In this document: in pieces, positions 24,803 through 37,648 of the stretch
Layout of the letters: each line of letters opens with the position of its first letter
How positions within the stretch are numbered: position 1 is the first letter of the stretch
Assembly (NCBI GenBank): GCA_963820075.1
Contig: CAWFYS010000006.1
Coordinates: 124,001-188,000 of the forward strand
Direction of reading: 5' to 3'
Source: Kumtagia sp963820075
Lineage (GTDB): Bacteria; Pseudomonadota; Alphaproteobacteria; Rhizobiales; Rhizobiaceae
Length of the DNA stretch: 64,000 nucleotides
The notes under the pieces: model-generated
Seen by the model: the letters and a program-made list of their open reading frames with translations, nothing else
The model's database searches: none
Told to the model about the DNA's origin: nothing
Position numbers and translations under genes: made by a program

Positions 24803-27800
24803 ATGAACATTCAGGCCCGGCCCGACGCGGCCAAGATCGCGACGCCATTCCTCCCTGCCACAGCGGAACAGCCGATCCGTTCGGTATTCCTTCAGGAAGA
24901 CCGGCTTCGCGCAGTTGGCGAAAGCCTCGCGCGCAACCAGCAGGATTCGTTAAGCGGGCTGGAAGCGTTCGATTTCCGCGCCCGTCATGGCGACAACGCC
25001 GCCAAACTCCTCGAGACCTACCGTTCGACCAACTCGGCCCAGGCCCGCGGCGAGCCGATAACCCCGGCCGCGCAATGGCTTCTCGACAATAATTATCTCG
25101 TTGAAGAGACCATCTTCCAGATCAAGCGCGATCTTCCGCAGCGTTTCTATCGGCAGTTGCCGACGATGAAACTTGCGGGCGGCGGAGAAGTTCCGCGCGC
25201 GCTGGCCTTGGCCTGGGTGTACGTGGCCCATTCGGACAGCGCTGTATCGTCGCAGATGCTGAAGGCGCTGGTGGACGGCTATCAGAGCGTTGAACCGCTC
25301 AAGATCGGCGAACTATGGGCGTTGCCGTCGCTGCTGCGCTTCGTACTGATCGAGAATTTGCGGCGGATTGCCGTGCGCGTGAAGCGCGCGCGGGAGATGC
25401 GCCAGATCGCCAACGTCGTCGCCGACCGTGTGCTGGCCTCGGGCGACGGCGAAGACCGTCGTTCAATCATGAACGCCTATGCGGTGCATGCGCGCGACAC
25501 CACGTTTGCGACCCAACTTCTCTATCGCCTGCGCGACGGTTCACAGAATGCCGGTGAGGCGCTCATCTGGCTGGAGGATGAGCTTGAGAAGTTCGGCTCC
25601 GACGCCGAGCAGACCACGCTGGGCGAGCATCACGTGCTCTCCAGCGGCAACGTGACGGCCGGCAACATCATTCGAGGTCTGCGGCTCATCAACGACGTCG
25701 AATGGCCCGAGTGGTTCGAAGGAGTAAGCCGCATCGATGAGTTGCTGCGCGAGCGCGGCGACTATGCGGCGCTCGATTTCGAGTCGCGCAACCAGTACCG
25801 GGGCGAGATCGAGGAACTGGCTCGCCGCTCCAACCTGTCGGAGTTCGAGGTTGCGACGCGCGCGACCGAGCTGGCCGGTTCGTCGGGGGGGCCGGGCGCC
25901 GGCGCCGAGGCGGGAGCGCCCGAGGGGACGGATGTCGGGTTTTTCCTTGTTGGCGAGCGCCGTGCGGAGCTGGAACAGGCGATCGGCTACAAGCCCGGCT
26001 TTGGGCGGCGCCTTGTGCGCTCCTTCCGTGCCTCCGGCTGGTTGGGCATTGTGGTCCCGGTCTTCGCGCTCACCCTTATTCTCCTGGTCGCGACGGGTTC
26101 GGCACTGGCGGGCATCGGTCTTTCGCCCGCCGCCATTGCGCTTCTGCTGATTCTGTTCGCTGTGCCGGCCAGCGAGGGGGCAATGTCCTTCTTCAACACG
26201 GTCGTGCTGTTGTTTCTGAAGCCGAGCCGCTTGCCTGGCTACGAACTCAGGGACGGAATCCCCCCGAAGCGCGTACGCTGGTCGTCGTGCCCTCGCTTAT
26301 CAACTCGCGCGACGATGTTGAGGAGAGCGTCCGCACGCTGGAAGTTCACTACCTCGCCAATATGAGGGGAGCGCTGCATTTTGCGCTTCTGTCCGACTGG
26401 CAGGACAGCGACACCGAGCAGAGCGCCGCCGATCTGGAAATCCTCGAGCATGCCCGCGCCGAGATCGCGCGGCTCAACGCGCGCTATCCATCCAAAGGCG
26501 CGCCCAAATTCTATATCTTGCATCGCCGCCGCCTCTACAACGATTGCGAAGGCTGCTGGATGGGTTGGGAACGCAAGCGCGGCAAACTCCACGAACTCAA
26601 TCTTCTCTTGCGCGGTGACGCCGACACCACCTTCCTTGCGCCCGCGCAGCCACTGCCGAGCGGCATCGTCTACGTGATGACGCTCGACGCCGACACCAAG
26701 ATGACGCGCGACGTGGTTACCGAACTGGTCGGCAAACTCTCTCATCCCCTCAACCGGCCGGAGATCGACGCCGCGACCGGCAAGATCAAGCATGGCTATT
26801 CGATACTGCAACCGCGCGTCACCGCCTCGCTGACGACCGGAGACGAGGCGTCCTTCTTCCAGCGCGTCTTCTCGGCCAACCGCGGCCTTGATCCTTACGT
26901 CTTCACCGTCTCCGACCTCTACCAGGACGTATTCGGCGAGGGCAGCTTCACCGGCAAGGGGCTCTACCACATCGATGCCCTTGAGACGGCGCTGCGCGGA
27001 CGCATCCCCGAGAATACGGTGCTGAGCCATGATCTGCTCGAAGGCTCCTACAGCCGCTGCGCGCTCGTCACCGATGTCGAGGTGGTCGAGGACTATCCGA
27101 CCCGCTATTCCGTCGATGCGTCACGCCAGCATCGCTGGGCGCGCGGCGACTGGCAGTTGCTGCGCTATATCCTCGATCCGGCGTCCGGCGTTCCGGCATT
27201 GTCGCGCTGGAAGATGGTGGACAATCTTCGCCGTTCGATTACGCCGATCTTCTGGGTGATGGCCGCGATTGCCGGATGGGCGCTGCTGCCTTTCACGCAG
27301 GCCGCGCAATGGCAGGCCCTTCTGATCCTCAGCCTGTTCATGGCGCCGACTTTCGACATCGTCGACGGCATCCTTCCGAAGAGCGCCGACATGACGGCGC
27401 GCGGCCACTTCAATGCCTTGTTCCGCGACGCCGTCTTCGGCACCGCCATGGTGGCATTGAAAGTCGTGCTGATGGCCCATACGGCGTGGATGATGGCGGA
27501 TGCCATCATCCGCACGCTGTACCGGCTTTTTGTCAGCCGCAAGCATCTGCTGGAGTGGCGCACCGCCTCGCAGGCACACAAGTCCGGCGGCAACACGTCT
27601 GATCTCCTATTACAGCATGATGTACGGCGCGGTGGTGATTGCCTCGATCGGCCTCGATCATTCCGGTGCTGGCCGACTCGACCGGCGCGTTTGTCGCCTT
27701 CTTCTTCGCCATCTTCTGGGCGGGATCGCCGGCTTTTGCCTGGCTGATCAGCCGCTCGGCCGAGACCGAGGACCATTTGCGCGTGTCGCAATCCGACCGC

Positions 27801-30800
27801 AAGGCGCTGCGCGTCGTGGCGCGCCGCACCTGGGCCTATTTCGAGGCCCATGTCACGGGCGACCATAATATGCTGCCGCCCGACAATTTTCAGGAGACGC
27901 CGCTGCCGGTGGTGGCGCCGCGCACGTCGCCGACCAATATCGGCGTCTACTTCCTGTCCATCGTGTCGGCGCGCGACTTCGGCTGGATCAGCCTGTCGGA
28001 AGCCGTCGCGCGGCTCGACCAGACGATGACGACGCTGGACCGCATGGAGCGCTTCAAGGGGCATCTTTACAACTGGTATGAAACCAAGACACTGGCGCCT
28101 CTCCACCCGCTTTATGTTTCAAGCGTCGACAGCGGCAACCTTGCCGGCCATCTGATCGCCGTCGCGGCGGCCTGCGCCGAGTGGGCCGAGGCGCCATCCG
28201 TGCATCTTCAGGGCGAGTTTGACGGTCTGCTCGACACCGTCACGATTCTTGAGGAGAGTCTGGATGAACTGCCGGACGACCGGCGGCAATTGCGGCCGCT
28301 GCGTCAGCGCCTGCGCGACCGTATCGAGGGCGTGCGCCGTGCCGTCGACACGATCAAGGGCCAGCCCGAAATGGCCTCGATCCGGACCATCAACCTCAGC
28401 GTGCTTGCCGGCGAAATCCGCAAGCTGGCGGGGGCCATGCACGCCGAGGTCAACTCGGAACGAAGCGAGATTCTGGCCGACTGGGCGGAAAAGCTGCAGG
28501 CGACCTGCGAGGCGCATGTCCACGACGCGCATAGCGACGACGAGAGCGTCGAGGCGCTGCGGCTCAAGCTTCTGGAACTGCGCGAACGTACGCGCAAATT
28601 CGCCTTCGAAATGAACTTCTCCTTCCTGCTGCGGCAGGATCGCAAGCTGCTGTCGATCGGCTACCGGGTGGAACAGCACCAGCTCGATGAGAGCTGCTAC
28701 GACCTGATCGCATCGGAAGCGCGCCTGACAAGTCTTTTCGCCATCGCAAAGGGCGACATCCAGACCGAACATTGGTTCCGTCTGGGCCGGCCGATCGTCG
28801 AGATCGGGTTCAAGGGAGCGCTGCTGTCCTGGTCGGGTTCGATGTTCGAATACCTGATGCCGCCGCTGGTGATGAAGGAGCCGCAGGGCGGCATCCTCAA
28901 CCAGACCAACAAGCTGATCGTCCACCGCCAGATTCAGTACGGCCGCTCCAAGCGCATTCCGTGGGGCATTTCGGAGGCCGCCTACAATGCGCGCGACCGC
29001 GAGATGACCTACCAGTATACGAATTTCGGCGTTCCCGGACTTGGCCTGAAGCGCGGCCTCGCCCAGAACACGGTGATCGCGCCTTATGCGACGGTGCTCG
29101 CGGCCCAGTTCATGCCCGCCGAGGCGGTCCGCAACCTTGAGCGGCTGAAGGCGATGGGAGCGCTCGGCCGCTACGGGTACCACGATGCCGTCGATTTCAC
29201 GCCGCAGCGCGTGCCGGAAGGCACGGACCATGCCGTCGTCTTTAACTACATGGCGCATCATCAGGGCATGTCGATCGTGGCGGTGGCCAACGCCATATTC
29301 GAAGGCAGGATGCGCGACCGGTTTCATAGCGATCCGGTGATCGAGGCGGCCGAACTGCTGCTGCAGGAAAAGGCGCCGCGCCATATTCCCGTTGCCACCG
29401 TACGCACCGAGGTCGACGATCAGGCCAGCGTCGAGAAGGATGAAACCAGCAACGACGACCGCACGGTCCTGAACCCGTCGCACGCGTTGCGCTCGACCAA
29501 CCTCATGTCGAACGGCCGCTATTCCGTGATGGTCTCGGCCACCGGGACGGGCTACAGCCGATGGAACGAGTTCGCGGTCACGCGTTGGCGCGGCGATCCT
29601 TCCGAGGACCGTGACGGCACCTTCGTCTTCCTGCGGGACGTCGCCACCAGCGAGTGGTGGTCCGCGACGGTGGAGCCGCGGCGCGCGGAAGGCGAACGCT
29701 GCCTTGCCCACTTCACCGACGACAAGGCGACGTTCACCAAGACGGTCGGCACGATGCGCTCGGAGGTGGAGTGCATTGTCGTTTCGGAAGGCAATGGCGA
29801 GGGCCGGCGTGTCACGCTGCACAATGACGGGGATGTCGACCGCCACATCGAGGTGACTTCCTTCGCCGAGCTGGTGCTCGCCCCCGAACTGGATGACGCC
29901 GCCCACCCGGCATTCTCCAAAATGTTCGTCGAAACCGAGATTGCGCCCAGCCGCAAAGTGATCTTCGCGCGGCGGCGCAAGCGCTCGGCCGGAGATCCGG
30001 ATATCGAGATGGCGCATTTCGTCACCGACGCTTCCGGTGTCGAGCGGGATACGGAGGCTGAAACCGACCGCCGGGCCTTCATAGGCCGTGGCCGCACGAT
30101 CGCCGACCCGGCGGCCTTCGATCGCGGTGCCAAGCTCGGCGGAAGCGACGGCTTCGTGCTCGATCCCGTCATGTCGCTTCGGCGCCGCGTCCGCGTGCCC
30201 GCCAACAAGAAAGTGCGGCTGACCTTCTGGACCGTCGTCGGCGCCAATCGCGGGGAGATCGACGCGGTTGTGGCCTTGCTCGACCATCCCGAAAGCTTTG
30301 CGCGGCAGGCGATGCTGTCGTGGACCCGCTCGCAGGTCCAGACCCGCCATATGGGAATGAGCCTGGCTGATGCCGCTAATGTGCAGAGGCTCGCGCGCTA
30401 TCTGATCTATGCCGATCCGCATCTGCGCGCCGCCCCCGAGAGCATCGCAGCGGGCCTCGGCAAGCAGTCGGCTCTGTGGCCGATGGCGATTTCCGGCGAC
30501 TTTCCGATATTCGCCGTGAGGATCGGCGATGTCGCCGATTTGGAAATCGTCGCCCAGGCGCTTCGTTACCAGGAGTATATGAGGGCGAGGGGGCTGTTGG
30601 CCGATCTCGTGATCGTCAACGAACAGGCCGCCTCCTATGTGCAGGATCTGCAGCAGGCGATTGAGTCGCTCTGCGAGAACAGCCGGCTGCGCGGCTCCGA
30701 GCTCGGTCCGCGCCAGCACATCTTTGCCGTGCGCCGGGACCTGATGGACGAGGAGTCCTACCGCACGCTGCTGGCGGTGGCCCGCATCGTTCTGCACACA

Positions 30801-33404
30801 CGCAACGGCACTGTGTTCGACCAGGTCGAGCGCGCGGAGGCGGCTGCCGTCCAGACCCGCGAAGCCGCGCGCATTTCGGTCGAGGGTGGGACCTCCGCGC
30901 CGACCGCGCCGGTGCCGCCGCGGGCGGCGGAACGGTCCGCTGGTGCCGCCGACGGGTCGGGACTCGCGCATTGGAATGGCTTCGGCGGCTTCGCCAATGG
31001 CGGCCGCGACTATGTGGTACGGCTCGCCGGCGGCCGCTGCACGCCGCAGCCCTGGATCAATGTGATCGCCAATTCGTCGTTCGGCTTCCACGTATCGGCC
31101 GAGGGAGCCTCCTTCACCTGGAGCCGCAACAGCCGCGACTTCCAGCTGACGCCCTGGACCAACGATCCCGTGTCGAACCGGCCCGGCGAGGCGTTCTACG
31201 TTTTCGACCACGCCAGCCGAAAGGTGTTCTCGCCCTTCGCGGCTGTCGCGCGCGACACGGCGGTGACATACGAGGCCCGTCACGGCCAGGGTGTCAGCAC
31301 GTTTGCGGCGCGGCGCGGCACGCTGCAGCTCGAACTGACCCAATTGGTGGATGCCCAGGATCCGGTGAAGGTTTCCCGATTGAGAATCCGCAACACGGGC
31401 CCGTTGCCGGCGAAGCTCACCATCTATGGCTATGCCGAATGGATGCTTGGCAACTATCGCCCGCGCACGGCGCCGAACATCGTGCCTTCCCTGGACCAAA
31501 AGACCGGCGCGCTGTTGGCGCGCAATCCGTACAGCCTGGATTTTTCCGATCGCGTCGCCTTCTTCGCGAGCGATTCCGGCACACAGTCGGTCACGACGGA
31601 TCGCTCCGAATTTCTCGGCTCCGAGGGCTCGGTCCTATGGCCGGCGGCCGTCATGGCCGGGAACGCCCTGTCCGGCAGGGTTGAAGCCGGTGTCGATCCA
31701 TGCGCCGCACTGGCGCGCGAGATCGAGATCGCTCCGGGCGGTGACGAAAGCCTTCTTTGGCTGATGGGCGACGCGGCCTCCGGCGAAGAGGCAAGCGCGC
31801 TTGTGGAACGCCATCGCGCAAGGGATTTCGATCAGCGGCTCGCGGAGAACGAGGATGTTTGGCGCGGCTTCCTCGATACATTGCAGGTCGAGACGCCGGA
31901 AACCTCGTTCGACGCGATGGTCAACAACTGGCTGCCCTATCAGAGCATCGCTTGCCGCATCCGGGCGCGCTCTGCCTTTTACCAGGCGAGCGGCGCCTTC
32001 GGCTTCCGCGACCAGTTGCAGGATACGCTGGCGTTCCTGCTGCACGATCCGAAGCTCGCCGAACAGCAGATCCTCAATGCCGCCGGCAGGCAATTCCCGG
32101 AAGGCGATGTCCAGCATTGGTGGCTGCCGCGCACGGGCGCCGGCGTTCGCACCATGATCTCCGACGATGTCGTATGGCTCGCCTACGCTTCGGCCCACTT
32201 CGTCGGCGTGACGGGCGATACGTCGATCCTCGACAGGAAGGTCCCGTTCATCTCCGGTCAGGTTCTGAAGGAAGGCGAGCACGATGCCTTCTTCACCCCC
32301 GAGCCGACGCGCGAGTCCGCCACGCTATACGAACACTGCGCGCGCGCCCTCGATCTCGCCATTCAGCGGTCGGCGCGGAGCGGTTTGCCGTTGATCCTCG
32401 GCGGCGATTGGAACGACGGCATGAACCGGGTAGGCGAGCACGGCAAGGGCGAAAGCGTCTGGCTCGGCTGGTTCCTGCTCAAGACCCTCGGTGATTTCAT
32501 CCCGTTTGCGCGCAAGCGTGGCGACAACGCCCACGCCCAGAAATGGGAGGCTCATGCCAAGTCGCTGAAAAGCGCCCTGGAGGAGTCGGCCTGGGATGGC
32601 GAATGGTATCGCCGGGGCAGCTACGATGACGGCACGCCGCTCGGCTCGCACCTGTCCGACGAGTGCCAGATCGACTCGATAGCCCAATCCTGGAGCGTTC
32701 TGGCCGGCGGCGATCCCGAGCGCTCCCAAATGGCGATGGACTCGGCTTTCGCGCGCCTCGTCGACCCGGAACTCGGCATCATCAAGCTGTTCACGCCTCC
32801 GTTCTCGCAAACCAGCAACGAGCCTGGCTACATAAAGAGCTATCCGCCCGGTGTGCGCGAAAATGGCGGCCAGTACACGCACGCCTCGACCTGGTTCGTC
32901 ATCGCTTTGGCGCGGATGGGGCGCGTCGACGATGCCTGGCGCTGCTTTAATATGCTCAACCCGGTGACGCACGCGGCGGATGAAGCCGCCGCCGAGCGCT
33001 ACCGGGTCGAGCCTTATGTCGTGGCCGCCGACATCTATTCGGGGGCCGACAAGGGCGGGCGCGGCGGCTGGACCTGGTACACGGGCTCGGCCGGCTGGCT
33101 TTATCGCGCTGCCGTCGAGGCGATACTCGGCATCCGGCGCAAAGGTGACGAAATCATCATCGACCCCGCGCTTCCATCCACATGGGGCGGCTATTCCGCC
33201 ACGCTCAAGCTGTCGGGCGAAATATATCGCATTCAGGTTTCGCGCGGAGCGGGCGACGCAGAGGTTGCTGTAGAGGTGAACGGCACAAAACTGGCCGGAA
33301 AATCGTTCCGATCTTGGCCGAACCGACGGCAGTGGCCGTACAATCGTCACACCTTTGAGGGATACGGTCGGTTAGCTTCACGAATTAAAGGGCGATCGCC
33401 ATGA
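24803..33404 (+). pseudogene. ndvB: Cyclic beta-1,2-glucan synthase, three frame changes
   Basis: About 2860 residues when joined, the normal size of NdvB/ChvB. It is an inner-membrane giant that primes, elongates, trims and cyclises beta-1,2-glucan. The GT84 domain includes TLDADTKMTRDVV and the SRCALVTDVEVVEDYP region with HRWARGDWQ. Membrane segments follow, then the long GH94-like phosphorylase region with GGDWNDGMNRVGEHGKGESV and GGWTWYTGSAGWLYRA. Frame changes occur near 26260-26265 (C-run, one base short), about 27598 (one extra) and about 27655 (one extra). Protein similarity continues across each. Start ATG 24803; GTG 24782 is an in-frame alternative. Followed by ndvA. Confidence 0.9.
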
Positions 33405-33595
33405 TTTTGCCGCAACGTCGCCTTTTTTCTTTAAATCTCAAACCGTTATCCGATCACGGCGGATATCGGCCTGTTGTGATCTTTTGTTCGATATTTCGGA
33501 ACCCGGCATGTTTGGGGACATTGAAGTACGGCGGCGTTGTCGCTACTTCTGTCAAATTGCTGCAGTGCACAATAACCGGCGCATGAGGGACTGGC

Positions 33596-35372
33596 GTGTC
33601 TTTGTTTGAGGTCTACTGGCGAGCACTGCGGTATCTCGCTGCCGAAAGGCAGAAGGTGGCCCTGATCTGCGCGGCAAATGTCGCGCTCGGCATGGTTATG
33701 ATCGCCGAGCCGGTCCTGTTCGGACAGATCATCGACGCGATCGCCGAAAAGGACGACCTGGTGGATTCCCTGGCCCTTTGGGTCGGCCTCGGAGTCTTCA
33801 ACATCATCGCTTTCGTTCTCGTGGCGCGGGGCGCCGATCGGCTGGCGCATGCCCGCCGCGTCGCCGTGCTTTGCGAGTCCTTCGAGCGCGTCATCTCCAT
33901 GCCGCTCTCGTGGCACCAGAAGCGTGGCACTTCCAACGCATTGCATACGCTGCTCCGTGCGGTTGAGACCTTGTTCGGCCTTTGGCTGGAATTCATGCGC
34001 ACGCATCTGTCGACTGCGGTGGCGCTGCTCCTGCTCATCCCGACTGCGATCTCCATGGACCTGCGCATGTCGCTGGTGCTGCTCATGCTCGGCGTGCTCT
34101 ATGTCGCGATCGGACGTTTGGTGATGCAAAAGACCAGGGCTGGCCAGGCAAATGTCGAGCGGCACTATCATGAGGTCTTCTCGCACGTCACCGATACCGT
34201 CAGCAACGTGTCCGTGCTGCAAAGCTACAATCGGGTAGCGCAGGAGACCGAAGCGCTGCGCGATTACACGCGCCGCCTGCTCGACGCGCAGTTCCCGGTG
34301 CTCGACTGGTGGGCGCTGGCCAGCGCGCTGCATCGTCTGGCTTCCACCGTCTCGATGATGGTCGTGCTGATCATCGGTGCTCTGCTGGTATCGGCCGGCC
34401 ATTTGCGCATCGGCGACATTGTTGTGTTCACCGGCTTTGCGACCCTGCTGATCAGCCGCCTCGACCAGCTTTCGGCCTTTGTGAATCAAATCTTCGAGGC
34501 GCGCGCCAAACTGGAAGCGTTTTATGCGGTTGAGGACGCCTCGTCCGAGGTTGCCGAGCCCCAAGGTCTCGACGAACTGACAAACGTCTCCGGCAATGTT
34601 CGCTTCGAGAATGTCAGCTTTGCCTTTCCCGATACGGGCGAGGGTCTTGAAGATGTGTCGTTTCGAGGTAAGGGCCGGTCAGACCGTCGCAATCGTCGGC
34701 CCGACCGGCGCCGGCAAGACGACGCTGATCAACCTCCTGCAGCGGGTGCATACGCCGAGGCACGGTCGGATTCTGATAGATGGCGTGGATACCCGCACCG
34801 TCACGAAGCATTCGCTGCGCCAGTCGATCGCCGCCGTCTTCCAGGACGCCGGCCTTTTCGACCGCTCGATCGAGGAGAATATCCGTATCGGCCGGGATGG
34901 CGCGCGCAACGCCGAAGTCCATGCCGCCGCCGAGGCCGCCGCCGCGCAGGAGTTCATCCTGTCCAAGAGCGCGGGCTACGATACGCGCGTCGGAGAGCGC
35001 GGCAGCCAGCTTTCGGGTGGCGAGCGCCAGCGCGTGGCCATCGCCCGCGCGATCCTGAAGAATGCTCCGATCCTCGTGCTCGACGAGGCGACCAGCGCGC
35101 TCGACGTCGAGACCGAGGCACGCGTCAAGGACGCGATCGACGGCCTGCGCAAGGGCCGCACGACCTTCATTATCGCGCACCGCCTCACGACGGTCCGCGA
35201 CGCCGACCTGGTCATCTTCATGGATAAGGGCCGCGTGATCGAAAGGGGCGGCTTTGCCGAGCTTTCGGCTACCAACGGCCGTTTCGCGGGGCTGCTTCGC
35301 GCCGGAGGGCTGTTGTCGGATGAGGAGGTCCGCCGCCTCAGCCGCATTTCCGTGCATGAGAAGGCGGCATAG
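33596..35372 (+). pseudogene. ndvA: Cyclic beta-1,2-glucan ABC exporter, single-base frameshift
   Basis: An ABC exporter half-transporter (six membrane segments plus ATPase, about 591 residues when joined) that moves cyclic glucan to the periplasm. GTG 33596 starts MSLFEVYWRALRYLAAERQK, matching the NdvA/ChvA N-terminus. At 34661-34664 an extra T in cgtttcgagg changes DVSFEVRAGQ into DVSFRGKGRS. The ATPase continues one frame on with Walker A VGPTGAGKTT, signature QLSGGERQRVAIARA, Walker B ILVLDEATSALD and the H-loop FIIAHRLTTV. It follows ndvB by about 190 bp. All downstream motifs are intact, so sequence error is likely. Confidence 0.9.
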
Positions 35373-35521
35373 AACCGACGCTCGCGTTGAATGCCGGCTC
35401 GCTGGGGTCGATGCGCCCGCATGCAATTGCTGTACCGGCCCAGCGGCCAGCCCGGGCATAAATCCCGCCAGGGTCTTACGGTCGCGTTGCGGCGGCCGGC
35501 GAGCCGGTTTATGAAGGCCGG

Positions 35522-36329
35522 ATGAGCGAACTCAGCACCCGCGACCAGACGGCTTCCCGCACCGGGCGATGGGCGGACCTTGCCAATCCGACACGCTTTC
35601 TGGCGCTGGCCGATCGTCTCGTTCCGTGGTTGGCGGGCGGTTCGGCGGTCATCCTCGCCTTAGGCCTCTATCTCTCCTTTACCGCTCCGGAAGACTATCA
35701 GATGGGCATTACGGTGCGCATCCTGTATATCCACGTGCCGTTCGCCTGGCTCTCGATGCTGTGCTACTCGCTGATGGCGGTTTGCGCTCTGGGCACATTG
35801 GTCTGGCGACACCCGCTCGCCGACGTTGCGCTGAAATCGGCGGCGCCGGTCGGTGCGGTGTTCACCGCGCTCGCGCTCATTACCGGCTCGATCTGGGGCA
35901 AACCGATGTGGGGAACCTGGTGGGTATGGGACGGCCGCCTGACCTCGGTCTTCGTGCTGTTGCTTATGTATCTCGGGGTTATCTCGCTGACACGCGCGCT
36001 CGATGATCCCGTCGCGTTCGGCCCGCGCCGCGGCGATCATGACGCTGGTCGGCTTTATCAATATTCCAATCATCAAATTCTCGGTGGACTGGTGGAATAC
36101 CCTGCACCAGCCGGCGTCGGTGATCCGCCTGGGCGGACCGACCATCCACCCCAGCCTGCTTTTGCCCCTGCTGGTTATGGCCGGGGGGTTTACCGTCTTG
36201 TTTGCCGCCCTGCATATGATGGCCATGCGCAACGAGGTCCATCGCCGGCGTGTCGCCGCCATGCGGCAGGTCGCGGCACGCAGGGCCGAGCGTGGCGCAA
36301 GGGAGATCCGCCCGATCAAAACGCCTTGA
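35522..36329 (+). pseudogene. ccmC: Heme exporter protein CcmC, single-base frameshift
   Basis: A six-helix membrane protein of cytochrome c maturation system I that handles heme for CcmE. It shows the tryptophan-rich WGTWWVWDGRLTS periplasmic motif and flanking His residues (YIHVPFAWLSM; NTLHQPASVIR). At 36008-36010 an extra C in gatgatcccg shifts the frame after RALDDP. The expected SRSARAAAIMTLVGFINIPI continues in the next frame to 36329. The joined length is about 269 residues. Neither ccmAB nor ccmD/ccmG adjoins it, which is unusual because these are normally clustered. Its 3' end overlaps the convergent AsnC-domain gene by 14 bp. Confidence 0.9.
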
Positions 36330-36552
36330 AGGTCAGCGTCGTGAGCGAGCGCACGATGCCGGGCACGTTGGCGATGTTCTCGTTGATGAATTTGCCGATA
36401 TCGACATCGTCCTCGACATAGACCTTCATCAACAGGTCGTAATCGCCGCTCGTGGAATAGAGTTCCGACACCACCTCGCGCTCGTACAGGGAATCGGCGA
36501 CCTCGTAGGTTTTGCCTGGAACGCATTGAAGCTGAACGAAAACGGCCCGCAT
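36316..36552 (-). CDS. Stand-alone Lrp/AsnC ligand-binding (RAM) domain protein
   Basis: A 78-residue protein, MRAVFVQLQCVPGKTYEVAD to LTFKAF, matching only the C-terminal alpha/beta RAM domain of Lrp/AsnC regulators (VVSELYSTSGDYDLLMKVYV). It lacks any DNA-binding domain. Such SARD-type proteins form dimers or decamers and bind amino acids; their role is not settled. It is convergent with ccmC and 73 bp from the aldo/keto reductase gene that reads in the same direction. Confidence 0.85.
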   Translation of the reverse strand: MRAVFVQLQCVPGKTYEVADSLYEREVVSELYSTSGDYDLLMKVYVEDDVDIGKFINENIANVPGIVRSLTTLTFKAF

Positions 36553-36625
36553 GGAACCTCCGGCTGGATGCTGCGGCCCCCTTCTTACATCGCGGCCGTC
36601 GCGCCGGCCAGTGCGCGCTTGGCCT

Positions 36626-37648
36626 TCAGCCTGTCGGCGCGTCCGGGCGCATCAGTCCCTCGGACTTCAGTTCCTCCCAAAGCGCCGCCGGAATGCCGGC
36701 GTCGAGCAGGGCGCGGTTGCTCTCCACTTCGGCCACCCGCTGGCCGCCGGGGATGACCGACACGACCGAGGGGTGCGCGAGGGGAAACCTCAGCGCCGCC
36801 TCGATCAGCCGCACGCCATGCCGCGAGCAGACAGCTTCGATCCGGCTTACGCGGTCGAGAATGTCTTGCGGCGCCTCCGAATAGTTATAGAACGCGCCGG
36901 GCTTGGCGCCGGTTGCCAGGATGCCGGAATTGTAGGGTCCTCCGAGCACGATGCCGATGCCGCGCTTCTGGCAAAGCGGCAGGAAACTGTCCAGTGCGTC
37001 CTGTTCGAGAAGCGTATAGCGTCCGGCAAGCAGGAAAAGGTCGAAGTCGCCGCGTTCGGCGAGCGTCGCCGCCCGCTGCCATTCATTGATTCCGGCGCCG
37101 ATCGCCTTGACCACGCCCTGGTCGCGCAAGGCCATCATCGCGCCGTAGCCCGAGCGCATGAACTCCTCGATGCGAGCATCCGCTGCCGCCGGGCTGCCAT
37201 GGGTGAAAACATCGAGGTCGTGCACGAACAGAATGTCGATCCGGTCGATGCCAAGCCGCTCCAGCGAGGCTTCGAAGGAGCGCATCACGCCGTCATGGCT
37301 GTAGTCATAGACCTCGCGCCGCGACGGCGTGTCGAAGAATTTTCCGATCCCCGTGCGCTGGTCCGGCGGGCAGACCTGAAGCAAGCGGCCGACCTTGGTG
37401 GAGAGCACATAGTCGTCGCGGGATTGGCCGCGCAGGAAGGGATTGAGCCGCGTTTCGGCAAGACCGAGGCCGTAGAGCGGCGCGGTGTCGTAGTATCGAA
37501 CTCCGCCATGCCACGCCGCCTCCAGAACCGCCTGCGCATCCTCTTCGCAGACCGCGCGGAAGAGATTGCCGAGCGGCGCCGTGCCGAAGCCAAGCTCGGT
37601 GAACTCCAGACCGCCATTGCCGATCCTGTCGAAATGCCGAACCTTCAT
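36626..37648 (-). CDS. Aldo/keto reductase, L-fucose/D-threo-aldose 1-dehydrogenase-like
   Basis: A 340-residue AKR starting MKVRHFDRIGNGGLEFTELG from ATG 37648, with ggagg 11 bp upstream. The catalytic tetrad is visible: Asp and Tyr in VRYYDTAPLYGLGLAE, Lys in YVLSTKVGRLL and His in ILFVHDLDVFTHG. The C-terminal cofactor site is VVSVIPGGQRVAEVESN. This subfamily oxidises aldoses such as L-fucose, or pyridoxal. The neighbouring FucU-like mutarotase gene, divergent across 467 bp, favours a 6-deoxy-sugar substrate. Confidence 0.87.
   Translation of the reverse strand: MKVRHFDRIGNGGLEFTELGFGTAPLGNLFRAVCEEDAQAVLEAAWHGGVRYYDTAPLYGLGLAETRLNPFLRGQSRDDYVLSTKVGRLLQVCPPDQRTGIGKFFDTPSRREVYDYSHDGVMRSFEASLERLGIDRIDILFVHDLDVFTHGSPAAADARIEEFMRSGYGAMMALRDQGVVKAIGAGINEWQRAATLAERGDFDLFLLAGRYTLLEQDALDSFLPLCQKRGIGIVLGGPYNSGILATGAKPGAFYNYSEAPQDILDRVSRIEAVCSRHGVRLIEAALRFPLAHPSVVSVIPGGQRVAEVESNRALLDAGIPAALWEELKSEGLMRPDAPTG

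Noticed and set aside
28119..31499. 1126-residue open frame antisense to ndvB
   Set aside because: It lies wholly within the ndvB coding frame, has Arg/Gly/His-rich composition typical of the complement of GC-rich genes, and shows no ribosome site or family motif.
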